DNA of 64,000 nucleotides from Candidatus Aquidulcis sp. (GTDB lineage: Bacteria; Chloroflexota; Anaerolineae; Anaerolineales; UBA4823): NCBI GenBank assembly GCA_020723385.1, contig DYIZ01000004.1, positions 1 through 64,000 of the forward strand, given 5' to 3'. Position 1 is the stretch's first letter, and every line of letters begins with the position of its first letter. Shown here piece by piece: positions 52,267 to 61,200 of the stretch. Under the pieces are notes generated by a model. That model was not told the DNA's origin. It made no database searches and worked only from the letters and a program-made list of their open reading frames with translations. A program made the position numbers and the translations under genes.

Positions 52267-52878
52267 TTATTCTTCCCTTCCGGCAGCGGGATTGAACGCA
52301 TTTTTATCCGGGATTACCCAGAAGTTGGCTTGCGTTCCTCGGCCGTCGCGCTCGAAAGTGGCATGGATCATTAGCACTGTCTCGGTCAATCCATCTGCTG
52401 TGGCGAGGATAATATCCAGAATAGAGCCGATCATATCCACGATCACAGCAGGCGGCGATGGGCGGATGCTGATGCCGGTCGAGTCGGAAATTGCATTCAG
52501 GAAATACGAACAGGTGATATTGCCCAATTCGGCCAGCGCCGAACGTTCCAATTTACCCAGGTGGTCTGTGGTGCCAGGAGGAAAATCCATCAAGAGGTCC
52601 ACCAACTCCAGTGCCTTGGGGCATGGGATCACCATCATAATTTGCCCGCTCATCAGTCCCTCGGCCCGCAAGTAGATGCCGACTGCCTCCGCTTCCGGCC
52701 CGCCCAATAAATCGGGGATTTCGGTTAACTGGGCCACATGGATGGATGGCGTCGAGACGGTGAGCGACTCGCCAACCAATCGGGAGATGCCCTCGACAGC
52801 ATTGTTGATGCCCACTCCGGCAACTTCTGCCATACGGGATAATGTTTTTTCATCGAATTTTTCTTGGTTTGTGTCCAT
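52267..52878 (-). CDS. cheC: CheY-P phosphatase CheC
   Basis: 203 residues. Two-lobed phosphatase regulated by CheD. The second active site is intact (SALAELGNITCSYFLNAI), while the first (AEVAGVGINNAVEGI) has Gly where Asn is needed, so only one lobe may be active. ATG at 52878 follows GGGAGGG. The longer frame to 52962 runs inside cheA. Confidence 0.93.
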   Translation of the reverse strand: MDTNQEKFDEKTLSRMAEVAGVGINNAVEGISRLVGESLTVSTPSIHVAQLTEIPDLLGGPEAEAVGIYLRAEGLMSGQIMMVIPCPKALELVDLLMDFPPGTTDHLGKLERSALAELGNITCSYFLNAISDSTGISIRPSPPAVIVDMIGSILDIILATADGLTETVLMIHATFERDGRGTQANFWVIPDKNAFNPAAGREE

Positions 52879-52879
52879 A

Positions 52880-55225
52880 TCAACCCTCCCTGGTTTTATG
52901 GTTCGACGGTCTGTGAATATCAATGGCAGCCGCGGTTGCCAATTTGAAGAGTCCCTGCACATCTAAAATCAATGCGACGCGGCCATCGCCTAAAATGGTC
53001 GCACTCGAAATCCCGGTCGTTTCGCCAACGATTGACCCCAGTGACTTGACCACGACATCTTGTTCACCGACCAATAGATCCACGATCAGCCCCATTTGCG
53101 ATTTGGACGAACGGACAACGACCAAATACGCGCTCTCCGGTTCGCCTTTGCCGTTCCCGGATACATCCAGGCACAACAGTTTTGACAGCCGGTAGACTGG
53201 CAGGATGTGGTCGCGGAATCGGATGACCGGCTTACCCTTGACGGTATGTATCTCGGAGGTATTGATCCGCAGCGCCTCACTGACTGTGACCAGCGGGAGG
53301 ACGAAGGTAATATCGCCTACACCGATGAGCAGCGCAGGTACGATTGCCAGGGTCAGCGGAAGCACAATCTGAAACCGTGTGCCGCGTCCAGGCCAGGTCT
53401 CGACCATAATACTGCCATTGATGCGCTCGAGGTTGTTGCGAACGATATCCATGCCAACGCCGCGCCCCGAAATATTGCTGACTTCCTGGGCTGTAGACAG
53501 GCCAGATAAATATATCAAGTCAATGGCCTCATCGTCGGAAAGCGCTGCGGCTTCTTTTGCTGATAATTTTCCTTTTTCGACCGCTTTGGCCTTGACCCGC
53601 GCCACATCAATCCCTTGCCCATCATCTTCGATCGTCAAAATGATGCGGCCTTGCTCATGCTGCGCGGTCAGCAGAATCAGGCCGCGTTCTGGCTTACCAG
53701 CCGCCACCCGGTCAGCGGGGCTTTCGATCCCATGTCCGACTGCATTCCGCAGCAAGTGAATCAACGGATCGCTGATCTCCTCGACCACCGAACGATCCAG
53801 CTCAGTATCCTCACCCCGGATCACCAGGTCTACCTGCTTTTGCATGTCACGCGCCAGGTCGCGCACCAGCCGTGGGAATTTGTTGAAAACGCCGGCGATG
53901 GGCAGCATGCGAATCCCCATCACCTCAGCCTGCAATTGATCGGTAATTAAGTTGACATGCGTGATTGTTTCGGTCAGCGTCTCGATCCGGGTGTCGCCTC
54001 GGAAACGATTGGTCAGATCATTACGAATCATGTGCAGCCGGTTCCGGTCGGTAATCAGCTCGCCGATCAGATTCATCAGCCGGTCCAGTCGCTCCACGCT
54101 GGTGCGGACGGTTTTCTCGGAATGCGTGCGGACAGCCCCGTTAGCAGGCCCATCAGGAGATGGGGGACGTTTGTGGAGGTTCTGTTCGGAAACAACTTCG
54201 TCTAGAACTTCTTGCGTGATCATCCCCATTTTTATGAGAGTTGTGCCGAGCAGCGCGGTCGGTCCGCTTTCTCCTTTTTGTTGTTGGAGCGCCTCCTGTA
54301 ATTGCGCCGGTGAGATCAGACCGTTCGCCACCAGTATTTCGCCCAGGCGTGGATTGGCTTTCGGATTGGTGGTTTGAGCTGGCTGGGTAAGGGCGCCAGG
54401 CCGCTGCTGTAAAGTTTCAATGCCATCAATGCCATCAATGATTACCCGCTCGATTTCAGAGACCGCCCACAAGGCATTACACACTTTATCGCAAGTGATG
54501 GTGCTGTCCGCCGGGCGAAAAATCGCTTTTAGCTCATGAATGGGAGTGGCGGTTTCGATCTGCGCCTGGTTGGGCTGCATTTCCAGAATGTCGCCCATTT
54601 CTTGTAATGCCAGCATCACCTGGAACGCGCGGGCGGCCGAAGCAATGCTGTCGGGAGCGATAATGGCCTGGACTGTTATTGCGCCGGGTGAAGCCGCTGC
54701 TGGTGAGCGCTCCTCATCCGATGCTGACAGCTTATCCGGAGAGGAAGCGGCCTCCGTTTGAACTGTTTTCTGGGCCATAGGGGGAGGGTAAACAACCGGG
54801 GTGGCGATCCCTTCCTGGACAAAATCATTGAGCTGCTCGACCAATGGGGTGATATCCAACAGGCTGGCTTGACCGTCTACAATTTCGTCGCACAGCAGCC
54901 GCAGCGCATCAATCGCTTCCAGGCAGGTATCTACCATCTCGTTGCTGATGGCGATCGTATGTTTACAGACCCCATCCAATACCGTTTCCATAGCATGGGT
55001 GAGTTTCACCATCCGCTGGTGATTGATTACCCCCGAGGACCCTTTCAGGGTGTGCGCGGCGCGAAACAGTGTCCGCAGCAGTTCGCTGTCATCGGCGTTC
55101 TGCTCCAGCCGCACCAATCCCTCATCCAAAACCTGCAACTGCTCATCCGCTTCGGCCTGAAAAATTGGCAGCTCTTCTTCCGAAATGTCGAAAACTAGCC
55201 TTGTATCCACATGGTTGCCTGTCAT
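52880..55225 (-). CDS. cheA: Chemotaxis histidine kinase CheA with an MshEN-like insert
   Basis: 781 residues. P1 Hpt domain with H58 (AAHTLKGSSG), a P2-like domain (about 182-268), then an extra module at 291-350 (GEILVANGLISPAQLQEAL, then LGTTLIKMGMITQEVLDEVV) that has the twin GxxLxxxGxIxxxxLxxAL pattern of the MshEN/GspE N-terminal family. P3 dimerisation (about 370-435), P4 kinase (N-box LLRNAVGHGIE 491-501, DDGQGID, GRGVGMD) and P5 CheW-like (about 625-765) follow. The N-box has Gly at the usual Asp of DHGIE. No separate cheW in the window. The start overlaps the two-CW gene by ATGA. Confidence 0.95.
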   Translation of the reverse strand: MTGNHVDTRLVFDISEEELPIFQAEADEQLQVLDEGLVRLEQNADDSELLRTLFRAAHTLKGSSGVINHQRMVKLTHAMETVLDGVCKHTIAISNEMVDTCLEAIDALRLLCDEIVDGQASLLDITPLVEQLNDFVQEGIATPVVYPPPMAQKTVQTEAASSPDKLSASDEERSPAAASPGAITVQAIIAPDSIASAARAFQVMLALQEMGDILEMQPNQAQIETATPIHELKAIFRPADSTITCDKVCNALWAVSEIERVIIDGIDGIETLQQRPGALTQPAQTTNPKANPRLGEILVANGLISPAQLQEALQQQKGESGPTALLGTTLIKMGMITQEVLDEVVSEQNLHKRPPSPDGPANGAVRTHSEKTVRTSVERLDRLMNLIGELITDRNRLHMIRNDLTNRFRGDTRIETLTETITHVNLITDQLQAEVMGIRMLPIAGVFNKFPRLVRDLARDMQKQVDLVIRGEDTELDRSVVEEISDPLIHLLRNAVGHGIESPADRVAAGKPERGLILLTAQHEQGRIILTIEDDGQGIDVARVKAKAVEKGKLSAKEAAALSDDEAIDLIYLSGLSTAQEVSNISGRGVGMDIVRNNLERINGSIMVETWPGRGTRFQIVLPLTLAIVPALLIGVGDITFVLPLVTVSEALRINTSEIHTVKGKPVIRFRDHILPVYRLSKLLCLDVSGNGKGEPESAYLVVVRSSKSQMGLIVDLLVGEQDVVVKSLGSIVGETTGISSATILGDGRVALILDVQGLFKLATAAAIDIHRPSNHKTREG

Positions 55226-55524
55226 TGATGTTTATTCTTCGCCAGATTTGTGGCGCCAATAAATTCTTGCCTTTCTTCCTTCATCACCAGTTTATGGAAT
55301 TCGCACAGTAAACAATCCCCCAGTTTCATGGCGAAGGTTCCCTGCACTTGCCCGCCGCACAAAGTTCCGGTGATGGCCCAACAGATTCGCCCACCGTTGA
55401 TCCCCTGGTTGATCCCATTTGCAGTAGATATAACGGCTGCCGGGCAGACGCCTAACTCGGCGGCTTTGGCGCCGCCTGGTGTTCGGTAGCATTTTTTGTA
55501 TTCCCAGCAATTCAACTTTTCCAT
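55222..55524 (-). CDS. Two-CW domain protein leading the chemotaxis operon
   Basis: 100 residues. Cys-rich protein of the 'two-CW' type named for two Cys-Trp pairs: C6-W7 with C12 and C27, and C48-W49 with C56, C71 and C74 (GDCLLCEFHKL). Eight or fewer Cys could hold a metal or cluster, or form disulphides. Family often fused to chemoreceptors or kinases; here it stands alone. The start ATG at 55524 (GGAGAT upstream) is supported by a predicted transcription start near 55556, so the longer frame is untranslated. Coupled to cheA by ATGA. Function unknown. Confidence 0.8.
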   Translation of the reverse strand: MEKLNCWEYKKCYRTPGGAKAAELGVCPAAVISTANGINQGINGGRICWAITGTLCGGQVQGTFAMKLGDCLLCEFHKLVMKEERQEFIGATNLAKNKHQ

Positions 55525-55562
55525 ACAGCCTATCTCCATTGGAATGATCGGGTCACAGACCA

Positions 55563-55629
55563 ATCCTAGCACGGCGCTATCACGAGGACTGTAAAGCGAT
55601 CATAAAATTACTGGAAAAGAGGAGTAAAA
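55563..55629 (-). promoter_or_regulatory. Phased direct-repeat promoter of the two-CW-cheA operon
   Basis: On the minus strand four hexamers at 11-bp steps: TTTTAC (55624-55629), TTTTCC (55613-55618), TTTTAT (55602-55607), CTTTAC (55591-55596). Then 22 nt to TAGGAT (55563-55568). Predicted start near 55556, 32 nt before the two-CW start codon. The upstream end abuts the stop of the M23 gene. Confidence 0.82.
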
Positions 55630-56277
55630 CTAACTCATCGTAAAGCTGGTGGGGTCTATCTGCTGTCCATCCAGGCGCACTTCGTAGTGCAGGTGCGGCC
55701 CGGTGGAATTGCCCGTGTTGCCCGAAAGGCCAATCGTATCGCCGGCGTGAACCGTTTGCCCGGCCTGAACCGGCAGTTCGGAGAGGTGGGCGTAATAGGT
55801 GCGATACGGGCCGTTCTCGACGATCACCAGGTTGCCGTAGCCCTCGTCGTTCCAGCCGGAGTACACCACGGTGCCCGACATGGTCGCATGGACTTCCGTA
55901 CCCACCGGGACCCCGAAATCGAGAGCCACGTGGCCCGGATGCGACACTTGTGTGATCGGCCCTTCGAGCGGCTTGCCCTGCGGGGTGTCATTTTCGGGCG
56001 TTTCCGGCTCACCTTCCGGCTCAGACTCCACCGACTGCGCCAGCAGTTTTTCCATAAGTTGGAGCATGACCGGCATCATCAAAGCCCCCATACCCATGCT
56101 ATCGCCCGAACTGCCCGATGAACTGAAGCTGCTCAAAAGCATCAACGTCAGGAGCTGGCGAAACTCGGGCAAGGAAGTTGGCGCGTCTGGGGTCGAGTTG
56201 CCGCTGCTGGCTGCCAGCGGTGAAGCGTATCCACTGGCGGAAGAAATCACAGATGGGGAAATCGCTGAACTGTTCAT
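55630..56277 (-). CDS. M23-family peptidase of the flagellar region, no signal peptide
   Basis: 215 residues. LytM/M23 metallopeptidase: H116-x3-D120 (GHVALDFG), H164 in YYAHLSELP and H195-L-H197 (GPHLHYEV), the complete zinc and catalytic set. The N-terminus (about 30-80) is a helical segment, PEFRQLLTLMLLSSFSSSGS then LMMPVMLQLMEKLLAQSV, reminiscent of the N-terminal part of rod-assembly proteins. No Sec signal or membrane helix, so export by the flagellar apparatus is a plausible route for local peptidoglycan cutting. Preceded by a weak direct-repeat promoter. Confidence 0.82.
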   Translation of the reverse strand: MNSSAISPSVISSASGYASPLAASSGNSTPDAPTSLPEFRQLLTLMLLSSFSSSGSSGDSMGMGALMMPVMLQLMEKLLAQSVESEPEGEPETPENDTPQGKPLEGPITQVSHPGHVALDFGVPVGTEVHATMSGTVVYSGWNDEGYGNLVIVENGPYRTYYAHLSELPVQAGQTVHAGDTIGLSGNTGNSTGPHLHYEVRLDGQQIDPTSFTMS

Positions 56278-56286
56278 AGCGTTCCA

Positions 56287-56320
56287 ATTGTAGAGCGTGT
56301 CTTTAGGATTGTCCGTAAAA
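56287..56320 (-). promoter_or_regulatory. Weak direct-repeat promoter of the M23 gene
   Basis: On the minus strand one good hexamer TTTTAC (56315-56320), a poorer ATTAAT 11 bp upstream (56326-56331), and a TACAAT -10 box (56287-56292) exactly 22 nt after the good hexamer. The expected start is about 3 nt before the ATG, so the mRNA may be leaderless. Confidence 0.5.
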
Positions 56321-56401
56321 CGAAGATTAATTCACCAACCGGCTCATTTCCATCTCTCCCAAATCCAAAACAAAAATTGTGGAGATACCGGGTGAAGGCT
56401 T

Positions 56402-56468
56402 CTTTACCCTGCCTTTATGCAATCTTCAGCGCCTATTTACGGCAGGTTACCGGCGATTGTCGTAGAGT
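56402..56468 (+). promoter_or_regulatory. Phased direct-repeat promoter of TPR-glycosyltransferase 1
   Basis: CTTTAC (56402-56407), CTTTAT (56413-56418), CTTCAG (56424-56429) and ATTTAC (56435-56440) at 11-bp steps, then 22 nt and TAGAGT (56463-56468). Predicted start near 56475, about 100 nt before the gene's ATG. Confidence 0.82.
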
Positions 56469-56575
56469 AGTGATTGCCAGAGCCAGACGATCTTGGCGTA
56501 AGAAAATCGAAGGGACGATCCCAACTATCCGTACCTGCAAACACCATCTCTCTAATTTCCACCCAAAAGGCACCC

Positions 56576-58183
56576 ATGCTCCCTGAATCATTCGACCACC
56601 TCTTGGCCCAGGCCGACGCCTCTGCCCAGCGCGGCGACTGGCTGGCCGCTTTCGATCACTTGCAATCAGCCAACCGCCTGGTTCCAGATCATACCGGTGT
56701 GCTGACCGGCATGGGGACGTGCCTGATTCAGCTTTCGCGCGCCCCCGAAGCCATCCTATATTTCCAGCAGGTGACCGCCTTAGCCCCCGATTCCCCCGAG
56801 GCATTCAACAATCTTGGGGTGGCTCAGGCCCTCGACGGCCAGCTCGACGGGGCTGAAGCCGCTTACCAGCAGGCGATCACCCTCGCTCCTGAGCATCAGC
56901 AGGCTTGGAAGAATCTGGCGGTCGTTTATTTGCGGCAGGCGCGCTGGGAAGAAGGTGTACCCATCCTGGCAGCCCTGATCAAAGACCACCCGCAGGATGT
57001 GGAGAGCCTGGATTTGCTGGCGCAATGTTACGAGGCGGGCGGCGAAATCGAATCGGCCCGCGCGTTATACCAGCAGATCCTGTCGCTCGACAGTGAACAC
57101 GAAGCAGCCCGAGCGGCGCTGGCGCGCCTGACGCCGGCTGCATCTCCTGACCGCATCGCCCGACCGGAACACGCCAAAAAGTTGGCTGCGCTCAAAGGGT
57201 TGAAACAAGACGTTTCGGCGCAGGCCAGGGCAGCCCAATCGGTTGTGATCTATGCCCCCGATGAATTGGCTGACAGCGACCGGATGAAGAAGATGGCCGA
57301 GACGCTGGCGGGTGAGGGCTGGACGCCGCGCCTCTCACCGGCCTTCGACCCTGCCGACCTGGGACGCGACGATCTGCTCGTGTTCGCCCAGCCTCATTTC
57401 TCCGGCAACCTGCTCGCCGGCGTGAGCGCCTGCATCCAGTCTGGCAAGCCTTTCGCCATTGACCTGGTTCAAGACGACCGCTGCCTGCCGGTGGAACACC
57501 CGCTTTACAGTCAGCTTGGGCCGGGCAACCCGCGCGCCGCCCAGACGCTGGAAGTCATGCTGCGCGAGGCGCAGTGGGTGAGCCTGACTTCACCGGCGCT
57601 GGCTGAGCGTTTCCGTCCGCAGGCCAAAGAGGTCAAAGTCATCCTGCCGGCCTGGAGCCATGCCAACCCGCTTTGGGAGAAACCCTGCGCGCCGCACATC
57701 ACCCTCAACATTGGCTGGATCGGAAACCCCGCCGAACGCGGCGATTTGCTGGCGATCCGGCCTGACTTGCTCAAAATCCTGCGCGCCGTGCCGCAGTCGG
57801 CGCTGGTCATCGCCGGGGATGGGGGGGCTTACGAGCGCTTCCATGCCCTGCCCGAAGCGCGCCGCCAGTTTCTTCCAGCAGCCTCCTCCGGCGACATTCC
57901 CTATTTACTGGCGCAGCTCGATATATTGATCATCCCCTGGCGGGCCAGCCCCTGGAACCAGACCCGCTCCGACCAGCCGCTCATGCAGGCCGGGATTCGC
58001 CGCGTCCCCTGGGTAGCAACGCCTATCCCGGCTTATAAAGCCTGGGAAGCAGGCGGACTGTTCGCCGAAAAGGCTGGCGATTGGTACACCGCGTTGAAAA
58101 AATTGGCTTTAGATCCAGGCTTGCGCAAAGAACTGGGTGAGGCGGGGCGGGAGAAAGCGAAAGACCGCCAGCTGGCCGAGTGA
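56576..58183 (+). CDS. TPR-glycosyltransferase fusion protein
   Basis: 535 residues. N-terminal tetratricopeptide repeats (about 1-170: NNLGVAQALDGQLDGAEAAY and AWKNLAVVYLRQARWEEGVP and LAQCYEAGGEIESARALYQQ), then a GT-B-like glycosyltransferase half (about 215-535) with IGWIGNPAERGDLLAIRP, ALVIAGDGGAYERFHALPEA, and a LIIPWRASPWNQTRSDQPLM donor-type segment. Substrate unknown. ATG at 56576 is used because the predicted transcription start (about 56475) excludes the earlier in-frame start at 56474. First of three surface-glycan genes after the flagellar island. Confidence 0.8.
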   Translation: MLPESFDHLLAQADASAQRGDWLAAFDHLQSANRLVPDHTGVLTGMGTCLIQLSRAPEAILYFQQVTALAPDSPEAFNNLGVAQALDGQLDGAEAAYQQAITLAPEHQQAWKNLAVVYLRQARWEEGVPILAALIKDHPQDVESLDLLAQCYEAGGEIESARALYQQILSLDSEHEAARAALARLTPAASPDRIARPEHAKKLAALKGLKQDVSAQARAAQSVVIYAPDELADSDRMKKMAETLAGEGWTPRLSPAFDPADLGRDDLLVFAQPHFSGNLLAGVSACIQSGKPFAIDLVQDDRCLPVEHPLYSQLGPGNPRAAQTLEVMLREAQWVSLTSPALAERFRPQAKEVKVILPAWSHANPLWEKPCAPHITLNIGWIGNPAERGDLLAIRPDLLKILRAVPQSALVIAGDGGAYERFHALPEARRQFLPAASSGDIPYLLAQLDILIIPWRASPWNQTRSDQPLMQAGIRRVPWVATPIPAYKAWEAGGLFAEKAGDWYTALKKLALDPGLRKELGEAGREKAKDRQLAE

Positions 58184-58201
58184 TTAATTGGGTAAATTCC
58201 G

Positions 58202-61200
58202 ATGAATCCGAATCGTATCGCCATTCTCATCACCAATTACAACATGCCCGAGCGCGCCAACGCCCTGGTCGAAGCGATCCGGCAGCGGGTGAAATGGCCG
58301 CACGACCTGATCCTCGTGGACAACGGCTCCGATCTCGAGCCGCCCAGCCTATATACCACCCTGCGGCTGGCGAATAACATCCAGACCACCGGCGGGTGGC
58401 TGAAGGGTCTGGATTACGCCGGCCAACTGGCGCTCGAACACGGCGAGCCATATCTCGCTTATTGGTTCCTGATCACCTCCGCCGAATTTCTGCCCGGCGG
58501 CGGCGACCCATTAGCCCCGCTGGCCGAACTGCTGCTCAACGACCCCAATGCGGTCGGCGTTCATCCGGCGCTGGCCCCCGACAGCACGACCAATTGGGAG
58601 CATTTGGTTGCCCAGGGCGGCGACCAGCCTCGCCGGGCGTGGATGATTGACAACATTGCAAGCCTTTACCGCGCCGACTGGTTCGACAGCATTGGGCGCT
58701 TCGACCCGGCGTTGACCTTCGCTCACGGCATTGACCTGGAAACCTGCTGGAAAGCCCGCCGTGAGGGCCGCTCGTTGTGGGTTCACGAGGGCAGCCAGGT
58801 TAAGAAGATCAGCAACATTGGTTACACCATGAACCGCATGAACATGACCGCCTCCGACCGGGTGCGGCTGGCAAAAGAAAACATGGATGCCGTGCTCGGC
58901 CAGCGTTACGGTGCGGATTATTGGGAGCGGTTGATGAATGAGTATCGAGACTATGAACAGGTTCGTAGTGACGGCTTCTGCCGTCCTCCCGCGAATGCGA
59001 CTGAAGTCGCTACTACGAACCACACCCCCGTTCGCAGCGACGGCTTCAGCCGTCCTCCTGCGATGAATCCCGCCATCCTCCTCGTCGCCCACGGATTCCC
59101 GCCCAAAACCCTGGGCGGCGTGGAACTGTATACCTATTACCTGGCTCAGGAACTGAGCCAGCGCGGCCACCACGTGCGGGTGCTCTACCCCGAATGGGAC
59201 GACACCCGCCCGGCTGGTGAAATCGCCGAGGCCGTTTTCGACAATATCCCCGTAACGATCTTGAACCTGAATCGCTCGGCAAACCAGGCCGATACTTTCA
59301 AGAACGAGGCCGTCGCCGCCGTCATTGAGCGCTGCCTGTCAGAACTGAAGATTGACGTTGTGCACTTCAATCACCTGATCGGCGTATCGGCCTCAGCCTT
59401 GCACGCCTGCGCCCGGCTTGGCCTCCCAACCGTACTGACCCTGCACGATGGCTGGCTGCTGTGCGAGCAGATACACTTCAATCACCCTGATGGCCGGTTA
59501 TGTCCCGGCCCAGAAACGATAGACAACTGCGCCCAGTGCTTCGCCCAACGACATCCCGAGATCGCTGCACCTGGCAAACTCCCGGAAATCTATTACACCC
59601 TGGCGCTGCGCAGGGACTATTTGCAGCGCAGCCTGGGACTGATCCACACCATCACCGTCCCCACGCGTTTCCTGCGGGATCGCCTCGAAGAGTTTGGGTT
59701 TCAGCATCCCCGGGTCATTCTCGCCCCCCTGGGGCTGAAACCCTTCCCGCCGCTTCCGTTGATCCCCCGCCAGGGCCGGGTGCGCTTCACCTGCCTGGGA
59801 AGTATCTACCCCACGAAGGGTACGGATGTATTGATCCGCGCCTTCAACCAGGTTGACCCGCAGAAAGCGCAGCTCGACCTGTACGGCAATATCCTCGATC
59901 CTGGCTACTACGAGAAAACTATGGCTTTGATCGAGCCGGGGCAGCCGGTGACCTATCACGGCAGCTATACGCCTGGTGATCTACCCGCTATCCTTTCCCA
60001 AACCGACGTGGCTGTGGTTCCCTCGCGCAGCGAAAACTACCCCACCGTTGTGCGCGAGTGTCTTCATGCCGGAACGCCGGTCATCGGGCCGGAAGTCGGC
60101 GGCGTGCCGGAGATTATCCAGGACGGCGACAACGGCCTTCTTTTTCGGGTGGGCGATGACGCCGATTTGGCCGGGAAGATCAATTTCATCGTAGAAACCC
60201 CGGATGTTATCGCCCTCCTGCGCCGGCGCATCCAGCCGGTGAGAACTATCGCCGAAGATGCGGATTGGTACGCTGGGCTGTACCGCCAGATTCTGGATGG
60301 CGATACTGCTTCGCCGTTAGCCCTCGACCGCCTCACCTCGATCCAGACAGATCTGTTCAGCCAGGCGCGCCAATTGCAGGCTGATCTTGTTCAGGCGCAT
60401 GATACCGAGAAAGCCCAACAGCGCCAGCTCGATTTCTGGCAGCGCCAGCTTGCAAACCGGGAAGCCGAAGATGCCCAGCATCGCCGCGCCCGCCGCCAGA
60501 TTTCGGAACGCGTGGATTTGGTGCGCGCCCAATTGGGCGGCGATGCGGCCTCCCCCGGCGACCTGCCAGCCTGCCGCCAGCCCTATGACATTCTGATCCC
60601 GATCTACAACGCCCGCGAACACGTTCAGCGCTGTGTGGAGAGCGTCATCCGGCATACGGACCCCGTTCACCCGGTTTACCTGCTCGATGATGCCAGCCCC
60701 GACCCGGCTATCCTGCCGCTGTTGTATGACTTCGAGCGCAATCACCCCCAGGTCAAAGTCGTCCCCTCCGAGTGCAATGGCGGCTTTATCGCCAACATCA
60801 ACCGCGGCTTTGGGTTGTCGCGCAACCCGGTCGTGATCCTCAATTCCGATACGGAAGTCACGCCCGGCTGGCTGGAACGGCTGGATCGCTGCGCGGCCAG
60901 CGACCCGCGCATCGGGATTGTGTCACCCCTCTCGAATAACGCCACACTCCTCTCGGTTCCAGAGATGAACGCCGCCAACCATCTGCCGGATGGGGTGACT
61001 CCCACCCGGGCGGCGGAAATCGTCGCCCGGGTCTCGCCGCGCGCCTATCCGCGCCTGCCGACTGCGGTCGGTTTTTGTATGCTCATCACCCGCCAAACGC
61101 TGGATTGCATCGGGGAATTCGACCTGGCTTTCGGGCTGGGCTATGGCGAGGAGAACGATTTTTGTATGCGCGCCTGGCAGGCCGGGTTCGAGACGGCTGC

